Assembly: GCA_030686995.1 (NCBI GenBank)
Contig: CM060697.1
Coordinates: 109,066,706 to 109,130,705, forward strand
From: Artemisia argyi
Lineage: Eukaryota; Streptophyta; Magnoliopsida; Asterales; Asteraceae
Direction of reading: 5' to 3'
Length of the DNA: 64,000 bases
Part shown: one piece after another, positions 44,828 to 56,669 of the stretch
How positions within the stretch are numbered: position 1 is the first letter of the stretch
Layout: every line of letters begins with the position of its first letter
Translations under genes and position numbers: made by a program
The notes under the pieces: model-generated
The model's input: the letters and a program-made list of their open reading frames with translations, nothing else
The model's database searches: none
What the model was told of the DNA's origin: nothing

Positions 44828-45329
44828 GGACTACCATCCCGTTTCCTTTTGTGTTTATTTTATGTTTTGTTAGTTCATGATTAGATTAAGTCGAGTCGAG
44901 TCTTGGCTTAGCAACGCCACATTGTACATGTAATTGACCAAGATGATTAATTCGCCACCAGTAAAAATTGCCTTTATCCAACAAAACCGTGTTTATCATA
45001 TCCCTACACCTCATGTTATAACCCTTTTAAAAGACCTCTTTGATAGTTTATCCTAGGTGCTTACGCCAAGTTGTGGAGGTTTGATCTTTTCCCAAGCCTA
45101 TGGTAATCTATGTGCTATGACAAGTAGTGAGAAATATTTTCCATTTTGATATTGTGATATATACTTTATTACAACCGAGAGATGTGAGTATCTAAACACT
45201 ATTTGTGAGGTGCTAGTTTATAATTTATGTGCTTGTTTTTGGTTGAAGTGGAACGATTATTTGTTGTAATTACTTTTATATTAGTGTTAAATGACCCCTA
45301 GCTTGTATTTTGATTAGAATAAAAGCGCA
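43345..45329. other. Noncoding internal region of the ORF1 element
   Basis: No coding frame. It holds another pair of TGACGGCGTMA sites 22 bp apart (43546, 43568), a duplicated catccttcattacattatccacaccgaacgaatca phrase (43860-43970) and a poly-A run (44780-44824) flanked by inverted GGATGGTAG/CTACCATCC. Confidence 0.6.
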
Positions 45330-45349
45330 TTTGCTTGAGGACAAGCAAA
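45330..45349 (+). other. Pre-PPT hairpin
   Basis: TTTGCTTG-AGGA-CAAGCAAA, an 8 bp perfect stem, lies 19 bases before the LTR. It matches the ATTGCTAG-GGA-CTAGCAAT hairpin at 1279-1297 of the other family in shape and loop, with compensated stem changes. Confidence 0.75.
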
Positions 45350-45354
45350 TCTCA

Positions 45355-45368
45355 AGTGTAAGGGTATT
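45355..45368 (+). promoter_or_regulatory. Polypurine tract of the ORF1 element
   Basis: AGTGTAAGGGTATT directly precedes the 3' LTR; it is a weaker purine run than AGTGTGGGGG in the other family but shares AGTGT. Confidence 0.6.
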
Positions 45369-46812
45369 TGATGAGACGAAAAATGTACCGCTTTTAAGGG
45401 GTCATTTAAGCCCAAAGTCGATATTATTTGATCAAATATTGCCCTAAATCGTTCCTTTTGTCATTTTAGGTACTTTTGAGAAGAAATCTGGAAAAGGAAG
45501 CATTTTGTACGTTTTTGGAGCGAAAAAGTGAAGAAAACGACAAAGTCTCCAAATCATGCTAAAAACAATACCTGACGGCGTCAGGATTTGCTTGTGACGC
45601 CGTCACTCATTGGCAAAGAGGTGGATAATCAAGTTACACGTGAAGCGCCAGAATATTTTTGGAGGATTTACACGTGACGGCGTCACCAAGGCCGTCACGT
45701 ACAAAATACAAGTGACGGCCAAGAGATAGTTTACACATGACGGCGTCAGATTTGGATCTAGGCAATACGAGAGTTTTTATGGCGGCGAGTTGACGGCATC
45801 AGAATTTACTCTTAACGCCGTCAGACTCAAAACTCTATATATAGTTTTTGATTTTTTTCATTCATTAGGGTGCAACTTAGAGAGGAGAACTTTAGAGAAA
45901 CCCTAGCACGAATTTTACCTTATTTTTAAGGGTTCCAAACCCTTGTTTCATCCATGTTTAATTGAAGATAAGTTTTTCAATAATCATTCAATATGTCTAT
46001 GTGTTGTTTGATTCCATCTTATGCTTGTCTTCACTTTAACATGCTAGGCTAGGTTTTCTTTGTGTTTGCTTAGATGTAATGAAACTTAGTTATTAACTAT
46101 TAGTTGGTTGTTTGTTTATAATTGTTGTGGATGAATGATTTCGATGTTAGGCTTAAGAAAACTGACAGACTTCTAATAGGTAACTTGCTTGAACGTCTTA
46201 AGAAACATGATCGGATGTGTACTACGATTAATTGGTTATATTTAATGCATAAGTAACTACTAACGAGGCCATGTTAGGAGCTAGTAGTCGGCTCGACATA
46301 GGAACAGGTAGAAGCTTATACAGTTAGGGAAGATCGTACACGGCCCTACAAATGGTATTAAGGAATATAACCCGTCATCCATGCAATTGTAACAAATTAA
46401 TCAACCAGTAAAAGATAGCTAGGGAGTAGTGAAATCTAAGTAAACACATTTTCTCATATTATTGTTTTTTCTCCACATTTATTTTAGTGTCATTTTATTT
46501 TATTTTATTTGCATTTGTAGTTATTTGGGTTAGTTAACTAGCAACTAATTCCGCCCATTCTTCCAAAACCCGAGATTTTACGTTGCTTTTCATAAAATAT
46601 AAAAAGACGAAAAGAATCGTCCCTCACCTCTAGACCTAGTTTAATTGAGTTTTAACCCTAGCGAACACTATTCTTTTAGTTGAACGATCAATCCCCCGGT
46701 ACTTGCCACTATACTATACTACAACGGTCAGACACTGCCTGGTGGGGATTGCAAGCTTCTCAAGATCCCTTGAGAGGTAAAACCGTTTGCAAGGTTGCAA
46801 AACCACGCATTA
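45369..46812 (+). repeat. 3' LTR (1444 bp)
   Basis: Starts TGATGAGAC and ends CGCATTA, where the canonical CA has become TA. TATA box at 45835-45843. Some palindromes in the TGACG array have decayed (TGACGGCATCA, TTAACGCCGTCA). Confidence 0.9.
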
Positions 46813-47069
46813 TATCGATTTTCTCCCGAGCATAAATTAGTGATACCGGTACCGTACCGAACGGGATTCGGATACCGGTACCGGGAAATCGGGTTTTCCT
46901 CTTTTTTTTCAGGAATTTCCCGATTTGATACCGTTCCCGTACCGAATTAGTGGACCCGATTTTTTTCACCTTATTTCGTAGTCCCAGTACCATACCGTAT
47001 ATCGAAAATCGGTATGGTTCCGGTTCTGTTTCGGAATTCGGGTCAAAATGCTCATCCCTACGTAGTAAT

Positions 47070-47650
47070 ATCGTTAATAAAAGACGTATCAAAGATGGAA
47101 TGGTAGATGTAGTAAAATAACTAGATTATATATGTTTTAAGAATTAGTTAAGCATACATGCAATTTCTTTGTGGGTTTTTCTAATTTATGTCATGGTGGC
47201 ATAAATTTAAAGCATTAAATAAACACAATTAGTTCTTCAAAAAAATTATTTTTTATATAAAACAATGTTAAATTTGGTAAACATCGTCAATTTAAAAAAC
47301 TATTAATATCACTTAACATATAAATATGTTAATTTCAATTTGATTAATGGCTTAAAACTTGTGTCACGATGACACAAGTTGGAAAATCCCTTTCCATATG
47401 CCATGTCGAACTAGGTTGGCCTACATATACTTGATGATTATTTACAACTAGAAAATGAGTGTTGATACTTACACCGTTTTATTTGATAGTTACACCACTT
47501 TGTACAAATTGACAGTATATTGCACAACATTGTAATGCACGAATTTGGATGAATGTATAAAAAGTTGTAGTGTTAGTATAAAAAATGGATACTAATAATC
47601 TTTTATCCATTAAAAAATTCAAAGCATTTGAATATATTTGGTGATTATAG
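47070..47650. other. AT-rich intergenic sequence with a palindrome
   Basis: No gene seen. A perfect hairpin, AACTTGTGTCA-CGA-TGACACAAGTT, lies at 47356-47380. Confidence 0.6.
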
Positions 47651-50600
47651 ATATGTTTGAATTCACTCATTCGAATCATTTTTAGTTTCCTTGTTCAACC
47701 ATATGACTTGAATGAGATAAAACAATTAAAAGGTGATTTGTACAAAGATTGATTTGAAGCATAGCACTCGACTGACTCAAACGCTCAAGTCTAAATGAAT
47801 CCGAGTCCGAGTTCGAATTTTGTTTGAAGCTTATTTTATTAACGAGGTTAATTTAATTTCATATCCTAAGATCGATTAAGATCGCGAACATAAAAGAGAC
47901 AAATATTTTACACCTGAATGACCTCAAAACAAATAACCGAGCTCGAACTTAGCGTGTTATTTATGTCGAGCTTTAGTTCATTTAGCTCATCATAAAAAGC
48001 TTTCAGGCTCTAGGTGAGTTCAAACCTTTATCATTTTGTACAATCCGGATTTGAATTAAAAACATAAGGCTAAAAAACGATACGAGCTTGAGCGTTATAT
48101 ATATAAACGAGCTAAACCCGAGCTTTAACATGCTCGGGCTCACCTGGTATACAATCACTATTATTTTTAAAAAAATATAGTTGATGAGTATGATTAGAAA
48201 CTTTTGTAAGCATGAAGGGTTAGTCTTGTAATTCACACTTGCAGTTCACAAAACAAAACAAAAAAAACATAAACTCAATCACTATCTAAACTGCAACAGT
48301 TATCCAACCACCCACACCTTCATGTTAAACTCGTATGTATATATGTTTGAATTCACTCATTCGAATCATTTTTAGTTTCCTTGTTCAACCATATGACTTG
48401 AATGAGATAAAACAATTAAAAGGTGATTTGTAAAAAGATTGATTTGAAGCATAGCACTCGACTGACTCAAACACTCAAGTCTAAATGAATCCGAGTCCGA
48501 GTGCGAATTTTGTTTGGAGCTTATTTTATCAACGAGGTTAATTTAATTTCATATCCTAAGATCGATTAAGATCGCGAACATAAAAGAGACAAATATTTTA
48601 CACCTGAATGACCTCAAAACAAATAACCGAGCTCGAACTTAGCGTGTTATTTATGTCGAGCTTTAGTTCATTTAGCTCATCATAAAAAGCTTTCAGGCTC
48701 TAGGTGAGTTCAAACCTTTATCATTTTGTAAAATCCGGATTTGAATTAAAAACATAAGGCTAAAAAACGATACGAGCTTGAGCGTTATATATATAAACGA
48801 GCTAAACCCGAGCTTTAACATGCTCGGGCTCACCTGGTATACAATCACTATTATTTTAAAAAATATATAGTTGATGGGTATGATTAGAAACTTTTGTAAG
48901 CATGAAGGGTTAGTCTTGTAATTCACACTTGCAGTTCACAAAACAAAACAAAAAAAAACATAAACTCAATCACTATCTGAACTGCAACAGTTATCCAACC
49001 ACCCACACCTTCATGTTAAACTGGTATGTATATATGTTTGAATTCACTTATTCGAATCATTTTTAGTTTCATTGTTCAACCATATGACTTGAATGAGATA
49101 AAACAATTAAAAGGTGATGTGTACAAAGATTGATTTGAAGCATAGCACTCGACTGACTCAAACGCTCTGAGTCTAAATGAATCCGAGTCCGAGTTCGAAT
49201 TTTGTTTGGAGCTTATTTTATCAACGAGGTTAATTTAATTTCATAACCTAAGATCGATTAAGATCGCAAACATAAAAGAGACAAATATTTTACACCTGAA
49301 TGACCTCAAAACAAATAACCGAGCTCGAACTTAGCGTGTTATTTATGTCGAGCTTTAGTTCATTTAGCTCATCATAAAAACAATTCAGGTTCTAGGCGAG
49401 TTCAAACCTTTATAATTTTGTACAATCCGGATTTGAATTAAAAACATAAGGCTTAAAAACGATACGAGCTTGAGCGTTGTATATATAAACGAGCTGAACC
49501 CGAGCTTTAACATGCTCGGGCTCACCTGGTATACAATCATTATTATTTTAAAAAAATATAGTTGATGGGTATGATTAGAAACTTTTGTAAGCATGAAGGG
49601 TTAGTCTTGTAATTCACACTTGCAGTTCACAAAACAAAATAAAAAAACATAAACTCAATCACTATCTGAACTGCAACAGTTATCTAACCACCCACACCTT
49701 CATGTTAAACTCGTATGTATATATGTTTGAATTCACTCATTCGAATCATTTTTAGTTTCCTTGTTTAACCATATGACTTGAATGAGATAAAACAATTAAA
49801 AGGTGATTTGTACAAAGATTGATTTGAAGCATAGCACTCGACTGACTCAAACGCTCAAGTCTAAATGAATTCGAGTCCGAGTTTGAATTTTGTTTGGAGC
49901 TTATTTTATCAACGAGGTTAATTTAATTTCATATCCTAAGATCGATTAAGATCGCGAACATAAAAGAGACAAATATTTTACACCTGAATGACCTCAAAAC
50001 AAATAACCGAGCTCGAACTTAGCGTGTTATTTATGTTGAGCTTTAGTTCATTTAGCTCATCATAAAAAGCTTTCAGGCTCTAGGTGAGTTCAAACCTTTA
50101 TCATTTTGTACAATCCAGATTTGAATTAAAAACATAAGGCTTAAAAACGATATGAGCTTGAGCATTATATATATAAACGAGCTAAACCCGAGCTTTAACA
50201 TGCTCGGGCTCACCTGGTATACAATCACTATTATTTTAAAAAAATATAGTTGATGGGTATGATTAGAAACTTTTGTAAGCATGAAGGGTTAGTCTTGTAA
50301 TTCACACTTGCAGTTCACAAAACAAAACAAAAAAACATAAACTCAATCACTATCTGAACTGCAACAGTTATCCAACCACCCACACCTTCATGTTAAACTG
50401 GTATGTATATATGTTTGAATTCACTTATTCGAATCATTTTTAGTTTCCTTGTTCAACCATATGACTTGAATGAGATAAAACAATTAAAAGGTGATGTGTA
50501 CAAAGATTGATTTGAAGCATAGCACTCGACTGACTCAAACGCTCTGAGTCTAAATGAATCCGAGTCCGAGTTCGAATTTTGTTTGGAGCTTATTTTATCA

Positions 50601-51100
50601 ACGAGGTTAATTTAATTTCATAACCTAAAATCGATTAAGATCGCGAACATAAAAGAGACAAATATTTTACTCCTGAATGACCTCAAAACAAATAACCGAG
50701 CTCGAACTTAGCGTGTTATTTATGTCGAGCTTTAGTTCATTTAGCTCATCATAAAAACAATTCAGGCTCTAGGTGAGTTCAAACCTTTATAATTTTGTAC
50801 AATCCAGATTTGAATTAAAAACATAAGGCTTAAAAACGATACGAGCTTGAGCGTTATATATATATAAACGAGCTGAACCCGAGCTTTAACATGCTCGGGC
50901 TCACCTGGTATACAATCACTATTATTTTAGAAAAATATAGTTGATGGGTATGATTAGAAACGTTTGTAAGCATGAAGGGTTAGTCTTGTAATTCACACTT
51001 GCAGTTCACAAAACAAAACAAAAAAAACATAAACTCAATCACTATCTGAACTGCAACAGTTATCCAACCATCCACACCTTCATGTTAAACTGGTATGTAT
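47651..51100. repeat. Five tandem 690 bp units upstream of host gene
   Basis: Units begin at 47651, 48341, 49032, 49721 and 50409 (688-692 bp each). Units 1, 2 and 4 share marks (gctcaagtc, aaaagctttcagg); units 3 and 5 share others (gctctgagtc, aaaacaattcagg), giving the order A-A-B-A-B. Each contains a CCCGAGC-GCTCGGG hairpin and ends in an exon-like stretch (ttgcagttcacaaaacaaaa to aaact) followed by a GTATGT splice donor. Open frames repeated on the - strand are shadows of this array. Confidence 0.9.
50997..51092 (+). promoter_or_regulatory. Candidate first noncoding exon of the tail-anchored gene
   Basis: In the last repeat unit, cacttgcagttc to aaactg is followed by G|GTATGT at 51093. 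The next clear acceptor is gtgtag at 52071-52074, 11 bases upstream of the start codon. Each of the other four units carries an equivalent candidate exon. The start of the transcript is a guess. Confidence 0.4.
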
Positions 51101-52074
51101 ATATTTTTTAATCGTTTCATATAAGTTTAATCCTTGATTCTTGTTTTATATATTAATTAAAATAACCATTTAGATGTATCAGATTGCTTGTTTAGTTCAT
51201 GATTAATAATTTTCTTATTTGGTTAAAAAGAGTTGCAGTTTGAGTTATATAACCTTGTACTTATTATATGTTGATATCGATGTGGGTTTGTTTCAGATTT
51301 ATGGATTATATTTAGTACCCTTTTAATGTTGTTTGCAGTTTTTTTTTGTAAGTATGATATATGTTGGATAAAATAAGCTCAACTTGAATTTAGTGATTAG
51401 TTTTTCAATCATCATAATTGCTTTTTTTGTCATATCATTGTTAATAAGAATTTCCATAAAAGAAAACAAAAAACCAAGTTTTGATTATATGATTGCGGTT
51501 ATTATCGCAGTCACTTGCAAAACAAAATGCCAAACACCCCTTAAATGAAGGCTGATTTGTATAGTGCCATTCTGGCTATTACGCATCATACATGCAAACG
51601 CTAGTGTCATTTTTGCGTTTTCAATAGACTGATGATTGATTTCTTGTAGTAAGGTTGGTGCTTTTGAGTAGCTATGAGTGTGTGACTTGAAAGCTTAGAA
51701 GAGAGTGTCGCAAGGGTTTCATCCGAGAACATTTATAGTCATATCTAACCTTCTATAAGAGCTCTAACAAAGGGGACAATAGTCAATTTGGAATTAATTT
51801 ATCATCTCGAACAAAATGAAAGAACCGGTTTTGTGCTCCTTCTGTAAATGATAATTGCAATAATTGCTTTTTCTAGATATCAGAAGAAAATTGTTGCATT
51901 ATTATTTATTTTGGAGTTAAAGATCCCTTATATCTTGCATTATTGTTCGACACGGTGTACTTGATAACAAGCAAGTCATATTGTTTCAATGTTAAGAGGA
52001 CACTTTCCTTTCTTACTTTTTCACTTTGACTATTTGCTAATTTTCTTAATTTTGCTATGAATTTTTATGTGTAG
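51093..52074 (+). other. Candidate 5' UTR intron
   Basis: Runs from GTATGT to TGTGTAG, T-rich, with no ORF. It contains a short gtgccatt/caaacacccctta region that looks like a small hAT-type repeat end. Confidence 0.4.
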
Positions 52075-52085
52075 TCAAGGCGATA

Positions 52086-53750
52086 ATGGCTTCTGGTAGC
52101 GTACCTCCGTCGACATCTAAATCTAAATCAGAAAAAGGTCCTGGTGAGGGAGTCAAGTCATATGATTTCCTTGCTGACACCAAATGGTGGTTACACCCAC
52201 AACTTGCAGACAGTTCTACTTTCTGGGAACCATCATGGGAAACTATAAATATAGAAGAATATGCTAATATTAGGGAACTTGAAGCGGCAATCAGTGACGA
52301 TTCACAGAAGATGCCTCAAGTATCTGAAAATCCTGAGAAGATATTCTCTGAAATGGATCCCCAGTTGACTGGAATCAATAAGACGGAACCATGGTGGCGT
52401 ACAACTGATTCAAATATCTTGACTTCATTTGTTTCTGACGAGCATATTAACAATTTTGACCCTCCACAACCTCAGTTAAATATACCGCGTGAACGGTTTG
52501 TTTCTGACAAAGGTCTGGCTTCCTTAGAACAAGTTTCTAAACTCACTGACTCCATGCCAAGATCTCCTGCCTCAATAGGCATGGGTGGCTCAGAGTCACC
52601 ACGTGGTCTGGATACCCCATTAAGGTAATGCGTGATTTCCATGTTGGATCTGATATCTGGATACTCAGACTTTAAGACGCCATAATGAGTGTTTTAAGAG
52701 GTGTTTGGCATTGTGCATTGAATGTGACTATTTGGTACATGCTTTTAACGTCTCAAATAATGAGTTTCTTGTATTAGGCTATAGTGAAACTAGTTCTGAT
52801 TATGTGCTTATTCAGGGTCAAATATTTAATCAGGATTAAATAAATTGTTCAACAAAACAGATTATGATAATCTATAGGTCATTTTACATTTAAATCCGTA
52901 AATATTCAGAATGTGCCAAACACTATATCCTGCAACTCTATTACTTACACATGATTATCATTCTTATTATTCGGTATCATATAATCAGCAAAACTGATTA
53001 TCTAGTGAAATACGATCACCCATTTTTAAACTACTCTCAACGCATTTGACCAAAAGTCTCTCCTTTTTCTTTTCCCAATAACATTCTTTTTTGGTGTATA
53101 TGAACTAATATATTCTTATATATTCAGATTTGTTGAACACTTGGACACCTGATTATTACAGCTATAATCAATAGATTCTCTTTATTCAGTATCTTATAGT
53201 CAGTGTGAAAACACACGTCAAACACCCTCAAGTATTTAATAGTATATCATACTAGTGAACAACTTTGATTTGACATACCTCACAATTTTATGACAGCAGC
53301 ACAACACCCAATGAAGTTGACGACCTGCAAGAACTCAGCAAGGCTCAGCTGTTGGAAGCACTATGCCATTCTCAAACTCGAGCAAGGGAAGCCGAAAAAG
53401 CAGCACAAGAAGCATATAATGAAAAAGAACACTTGATCACTCACTTTCTTAAGCAAGCTTCACATCTCTTTGCTTACAAGCAATGGCTCCATATATTGCA
53501 GTTGGAGACCACTTGCCTCCACCTTAGAAACAGTAAATATCAGCTTGTCTATTCACGTTTTCCAGATTTTGCTCCGTGGGTCCCCACCAAAGACAAGCAA
53601 CCAAAAAGGGTCCGACGTAAGGCTGCAAAAGCTAAACCTGACTCGCCAAGATACAAAATAGGCAAGTCTTTTGGGAACTTTGTTTTGGGTCTGACTCTTG
53701 TGGGTGCTGGTTTGTTACTTGGTTGGACATTGGGTTGGTTATTCAGATGA
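52086..53750 (+). CDS. Plant-specific tail-anchored protein of unknown function, two coding exons
   Basis: Exon 1 is 52086-52624 and exon 2 is 53297-53750; donor AG|GTAATG, acceptor GACAG|CAGCAC. The product is 330 residues. The ATG has A at -3 and G at +4. The first 30 residues are Ser/Gly-rich and disordered; GVKSYDFLADTKWWLHPQ follows and is a segment I associate with a conserved plant family of unknown function. The middle has two Trp motifs (FWEPSWE, EPWWRTTDSNIL). Exon 2 opens with a coiled helix (LQELSKAQLLEALCHSQTRA), continues to AYKQWLHILQLETTCLHLR, a basic stretch (KRVRRKAAKAK) and one C-terminal membrane segment (FVLGLTLVGAGLLLGWTLGW, about 308-327). That predicts a tail-anchored protein facing the cytosol. 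The acceptor is CAGCAG, so one Ser may be optional. Confidence 0.85.
52625..53296 (+). other. Intron of the tail-anchored protein gene
   Basis: 672 bp. It contains a probable MITE between gtgtttggca (52700) and tgccaaacact (52915), and a further short repeat ending cgtcaaacaccctc near 53230. Confidence 0.65.
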
Positions 53751-54153
53751 ATCTGTGAATTTGTTGATTTGATCTTCCTTTGTAAATTATGTGTTTAAAG
53801 TTTGACTTTTATTCAGATTCCATTTCGTATAGATGTGTACAAACTGTTCATAGATTTTCTAGGTATCTAAAAAGAATGTTGAAGTTGCAATTATGTAAAT
53901 ATTTGAGTTTGAAGATGCAATTATTGAATTACGGAGACATATGTATTCTGATTTTCGTGCTTTCAAGTGTCCGATACCATAATAATCCAGCATACATCGT
54001 CTTTGGATGTACATTTTGGAATTGATTAATGTCTGGATGAGGATATAACTCCTCATGATCATTTAATACATTTTGATTAGCTGCAATAAAACTAAGGTCA
54101 CACGGATCACCATTGGAGATGAACATGACCCAAGTCGACCTATATATAAGTGA
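53751..54153 (+). other. Probable 3' UTR and spacer
   Basis: No independent gene. An AATAAA at 54085-54090 is a possible poly-A signal for the upstream gene. Confidence 0.4.
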
Positions 54154-54627
54154 AGAGTTAACTACATTTTTTGTCCTCCTGGTTTACCGGTATAACGGTT
54201 TTAATCCAATAGTTTAAAACGTAACGGATCCAGTCCAAGATCCGACGACCAGTAACACTTTTGGTCCAAAATTTTGTTGACTGTTAGTTTGATCAATTAA
54301 GACACGTGAAATGACTAAAATACCCTCATTTTAATGGACTAAAAGTGTTACATTTAGCAAACCATAAGGACCAAAAATGTAATTAACTCATAAATTTACA
54401 AAACCAAAAAAATAAACTTTTAACAGCTAAAAACTTTTATAGAGATTAAAAACTATCTAAAAAATTCGAAATAAATTATGAATACAGCTAAACATAATTA
54501 AGAACCAATTTTTTTTTTTTTTTTTTTTTTTTTAAAGAAATTGAATTTTAAAACTTACGAAAATATTTTTAACAATTTTAAGTGACTAAAACTGCTTATA
54601 AGTTGACATAAATTTTTTAACTAATTT

Positions 54628-54669
<42 letters not shown>

Positions 54670-55594
54670 TTGATTTTCTTTTAAAAAAATATTATTTTCT
54701 AATTACTTTCAAAATTTATACAAGTTTTTATATACGTTTTATTACACGTTTTTATATACGCTTTATTACACGTTTTTATATAGGTTTTTATGCATCTTTT
54801 TATTTACATTTTTATGCACGCATTTTATACACGTTTTTATATACGTTTTAATCTATGGTTTTATCTAGGTTTATATATGTTTTTATATGCGTTTTATCTA
54901 CAATTTTATCTACGGTTTAATCTACATTTTTATCTAAGTTTTTATACACGTTTTTATCTATGTTTTATATACGTTTTTATCTACGTTTTTAAAAACGTAG
55001 ATTAAAACGTGTATAAAACATATATAAAAGAGTAGATAAAATTGTATATAAAAATGTATATAACAACGTTGATAAAAACGTAGATATATAAAATAAAAAA
55101 AGATGCATACAAAAACGTATAATAAAACGTAGATAAAAACGTATGTAAAAGCGTAAATAAAAACATAGAGAAAAATATGTGTATAAAACGTGTATAAAAT
55201 TGTGCATAAAAACTTATATAAAAACGTAGATAAAAGTGTAGATAAAAACATGTATAAAATGTATATAAAAGCCTAGAGAAAAACATAGATTAAAATGTAG
55301 ATAAAAACATAAGTAAAAATATATATAAACATGTGTATAAAAACTATTGGACTAAAAGTGAAACACTCGACAAACCACAAGGACCAAAAATAATGTAGTT
55401 AACTCCTTTATTTAACAATATAAATGAAAAGACAAAAATGCCCTCAGATTTAACGGTCAAAATTGGTCAAACAAACGGTGGACCAAAAGTGTTACAGGTC
55501 GTCGGATCTTGGACTGGATCCGTTACGTTTTAAACTATTGGACAAAAACCGTTATACCCGGTAAACTACGAGGACCAAAAATGTAGTTAACTCT
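54154..55594. mobile_element. Foldback DNA element with inverted minisatellite core
   Basis: The ends AGAGTTAACTACATTTTT and its complement begin terminal inverted repeats of roughly 150 bp (includes AACGGATCCAGTCCAAGATC on the left, complemented on the right). Inside, 54720-54990 repeats ACGTTTTTAT-like units and 55000-55340 repeats the complement, meeting at a perfect palindrome CTACGTTTTTAAAAACGTAG (54981-55000). T and A homopolymers sit near 54511 and 54634. No transposase. No clear target duplication: the right flank is a T run. MULE-like or foldback origin is possible. Confidence 0.75.
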
Positions 55595-56030
55595 TTTTTT
55601 TTTGGGCAAATCTTTACTTGGCCTCTTTGTTGGTGTGTCGTTTTTTTTTAGATTTGTGTCGACTAAGTAATGCCTTGCGTTGCGTAGACTTTCTATCTTC
55701 CATAACTTTGTTCCTATTACAGTTGGTTTTCTAATTTTTGTTATCAAATACTATCATATAGTACCTTTCAAACCGCACATCCAAACACCCCTAAATAATG
55801 ACCGAATGCTAAAGTACCTGTTGAATACAATCATGAGGGAACAAACTTGTTTCTCAACATATCACCATCCAACAAACATTAAATACCTTGATCCATCACT
55901 TCTCTATGAACCAATAGAAGCACTCCATTTCCATCACACGGATCACCATCCAACGGCTCTCCATCACCCACACCCTCTCGATCCAACGATCACAACACCC
56001 CTTAAAGAAACACAAACTCCCACCCACCAC

Positions 56031-56037
56031 TATATAA
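56031..56037 (+). promoter_or_regulatory. TATA box of a small gene
   Basis: tatataa lies after a stretch rich in ccatccaacgg and cacccacc, and is followed by an AC-rich leader to an ATG at 56099 that opens only 9 codons, so an intron or decay must follow. Confidence 0.5.
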
Positions 56038-56285
56038 ACAACTAATGCACTATTCACCAAACACACACAAACCCCAAATTCATTCAAACATCAAAAAAAT
56101 GAAAATGTCAAGAAGATGTAAAGAATGAGCAAAGTGTCATACTCATCACATAGTACTAGAACCATTGCCATTAGTATATTTACATCAAGTGCTTTTATTT
56201 TATGACTTACAAGCAACAAACCTTTCTATCATTGTTTTGTTGAAATAGGTGGTCTCGGAATTAAAACCATTTTATGCACCCATGA

Positions 56286-56618
56286 TTATTCGTGAAGACA
56301 TTCACGAGGCGAAGAGAACTTGGGAACCCCACCCGACATAACAAGAAATTTAGTAACTTTGCATCTTTTTTACTTGTGGTGCTGACATCCTCGTTCGGAT
56401 GGTTGCATCAGCATGCTGAAGAGGCCAAAGTAGCAGGTAATGTAGGTGTGATGATTGCCATTAGTTTGAATATCCTGGGTTATTGTCTGGTGTTTTATTG
56501 ATTGTGATGGGGATTTTTTCTAAAGTACATATGATAAGAAGCTAGAGGTGGAAAATTGTGCCCAAAGTGAAAAAAATGGGTTAATTTTGACTATTTTGTA
56601 AAAGACTTTCGCACATTT

Positions 56619-56669
<51 letters not shown>

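Larger units (their letters stand above)
37920..46812 (+). mobile_element. Non-autonomous LTR retrotransposon encoding only a retropepsin-like protein, 8.9 kb
   Basis: LTRs at 37920-39361 and 45369-46812, PBS-like 39368-39385, one ORF at 39544-40500, a pre-PPT hairpin at 45330-45349 and a PPT just before 45369. The remaining internal region has no RT, RNase H or integrase, and 2.6 kb of it is a nested solo LTR. LTR differences are more frequent than in the nested gag-only element, so it is older. Confidence 0.9.
37865..47059. mobile_element. hAT-type MITE split by an LTR element
   Basis: Terminal inverted repeats AGAGATGTGCA (37865) and, reverse-complemented, AGGGATGAGCA (to 47059) flank GGTACCG-rich sequence. 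ACGTAGTAAT at 37855-37864 is repeated at 47060-47069; a hAT duplication would be the inner 8 bp. About 302 bp belong to the MITE (37865-37919 and 46813-47059); the rest is the inserted LTR element. Confidence 0.7.

Noticed and set aside
46760..47092. 110-codon - strand ORF
   Set aside because: It crosses the LTR end, the TSD and the MITE, so it is a chance frame over a composite junction.
48003..50282. Four similar 69-77 codon ORFs at 690 bp intervals
   Set aside because: They are antisense shadows of the tandem array; frames differ by small indels and the fifth unit lacks the ORF.
47651..51100. CRISPR array
   Set aside because: Units are 690 bp direct tandem copies without short repeats and spacers, in a plant genome; they are plain tandem duplications.
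54790..55286. Tyr/Phe-rich ORFs on both strands
   Set aside because: They come from the inverted ACGTTTTTAT repeat inside the foldback element.
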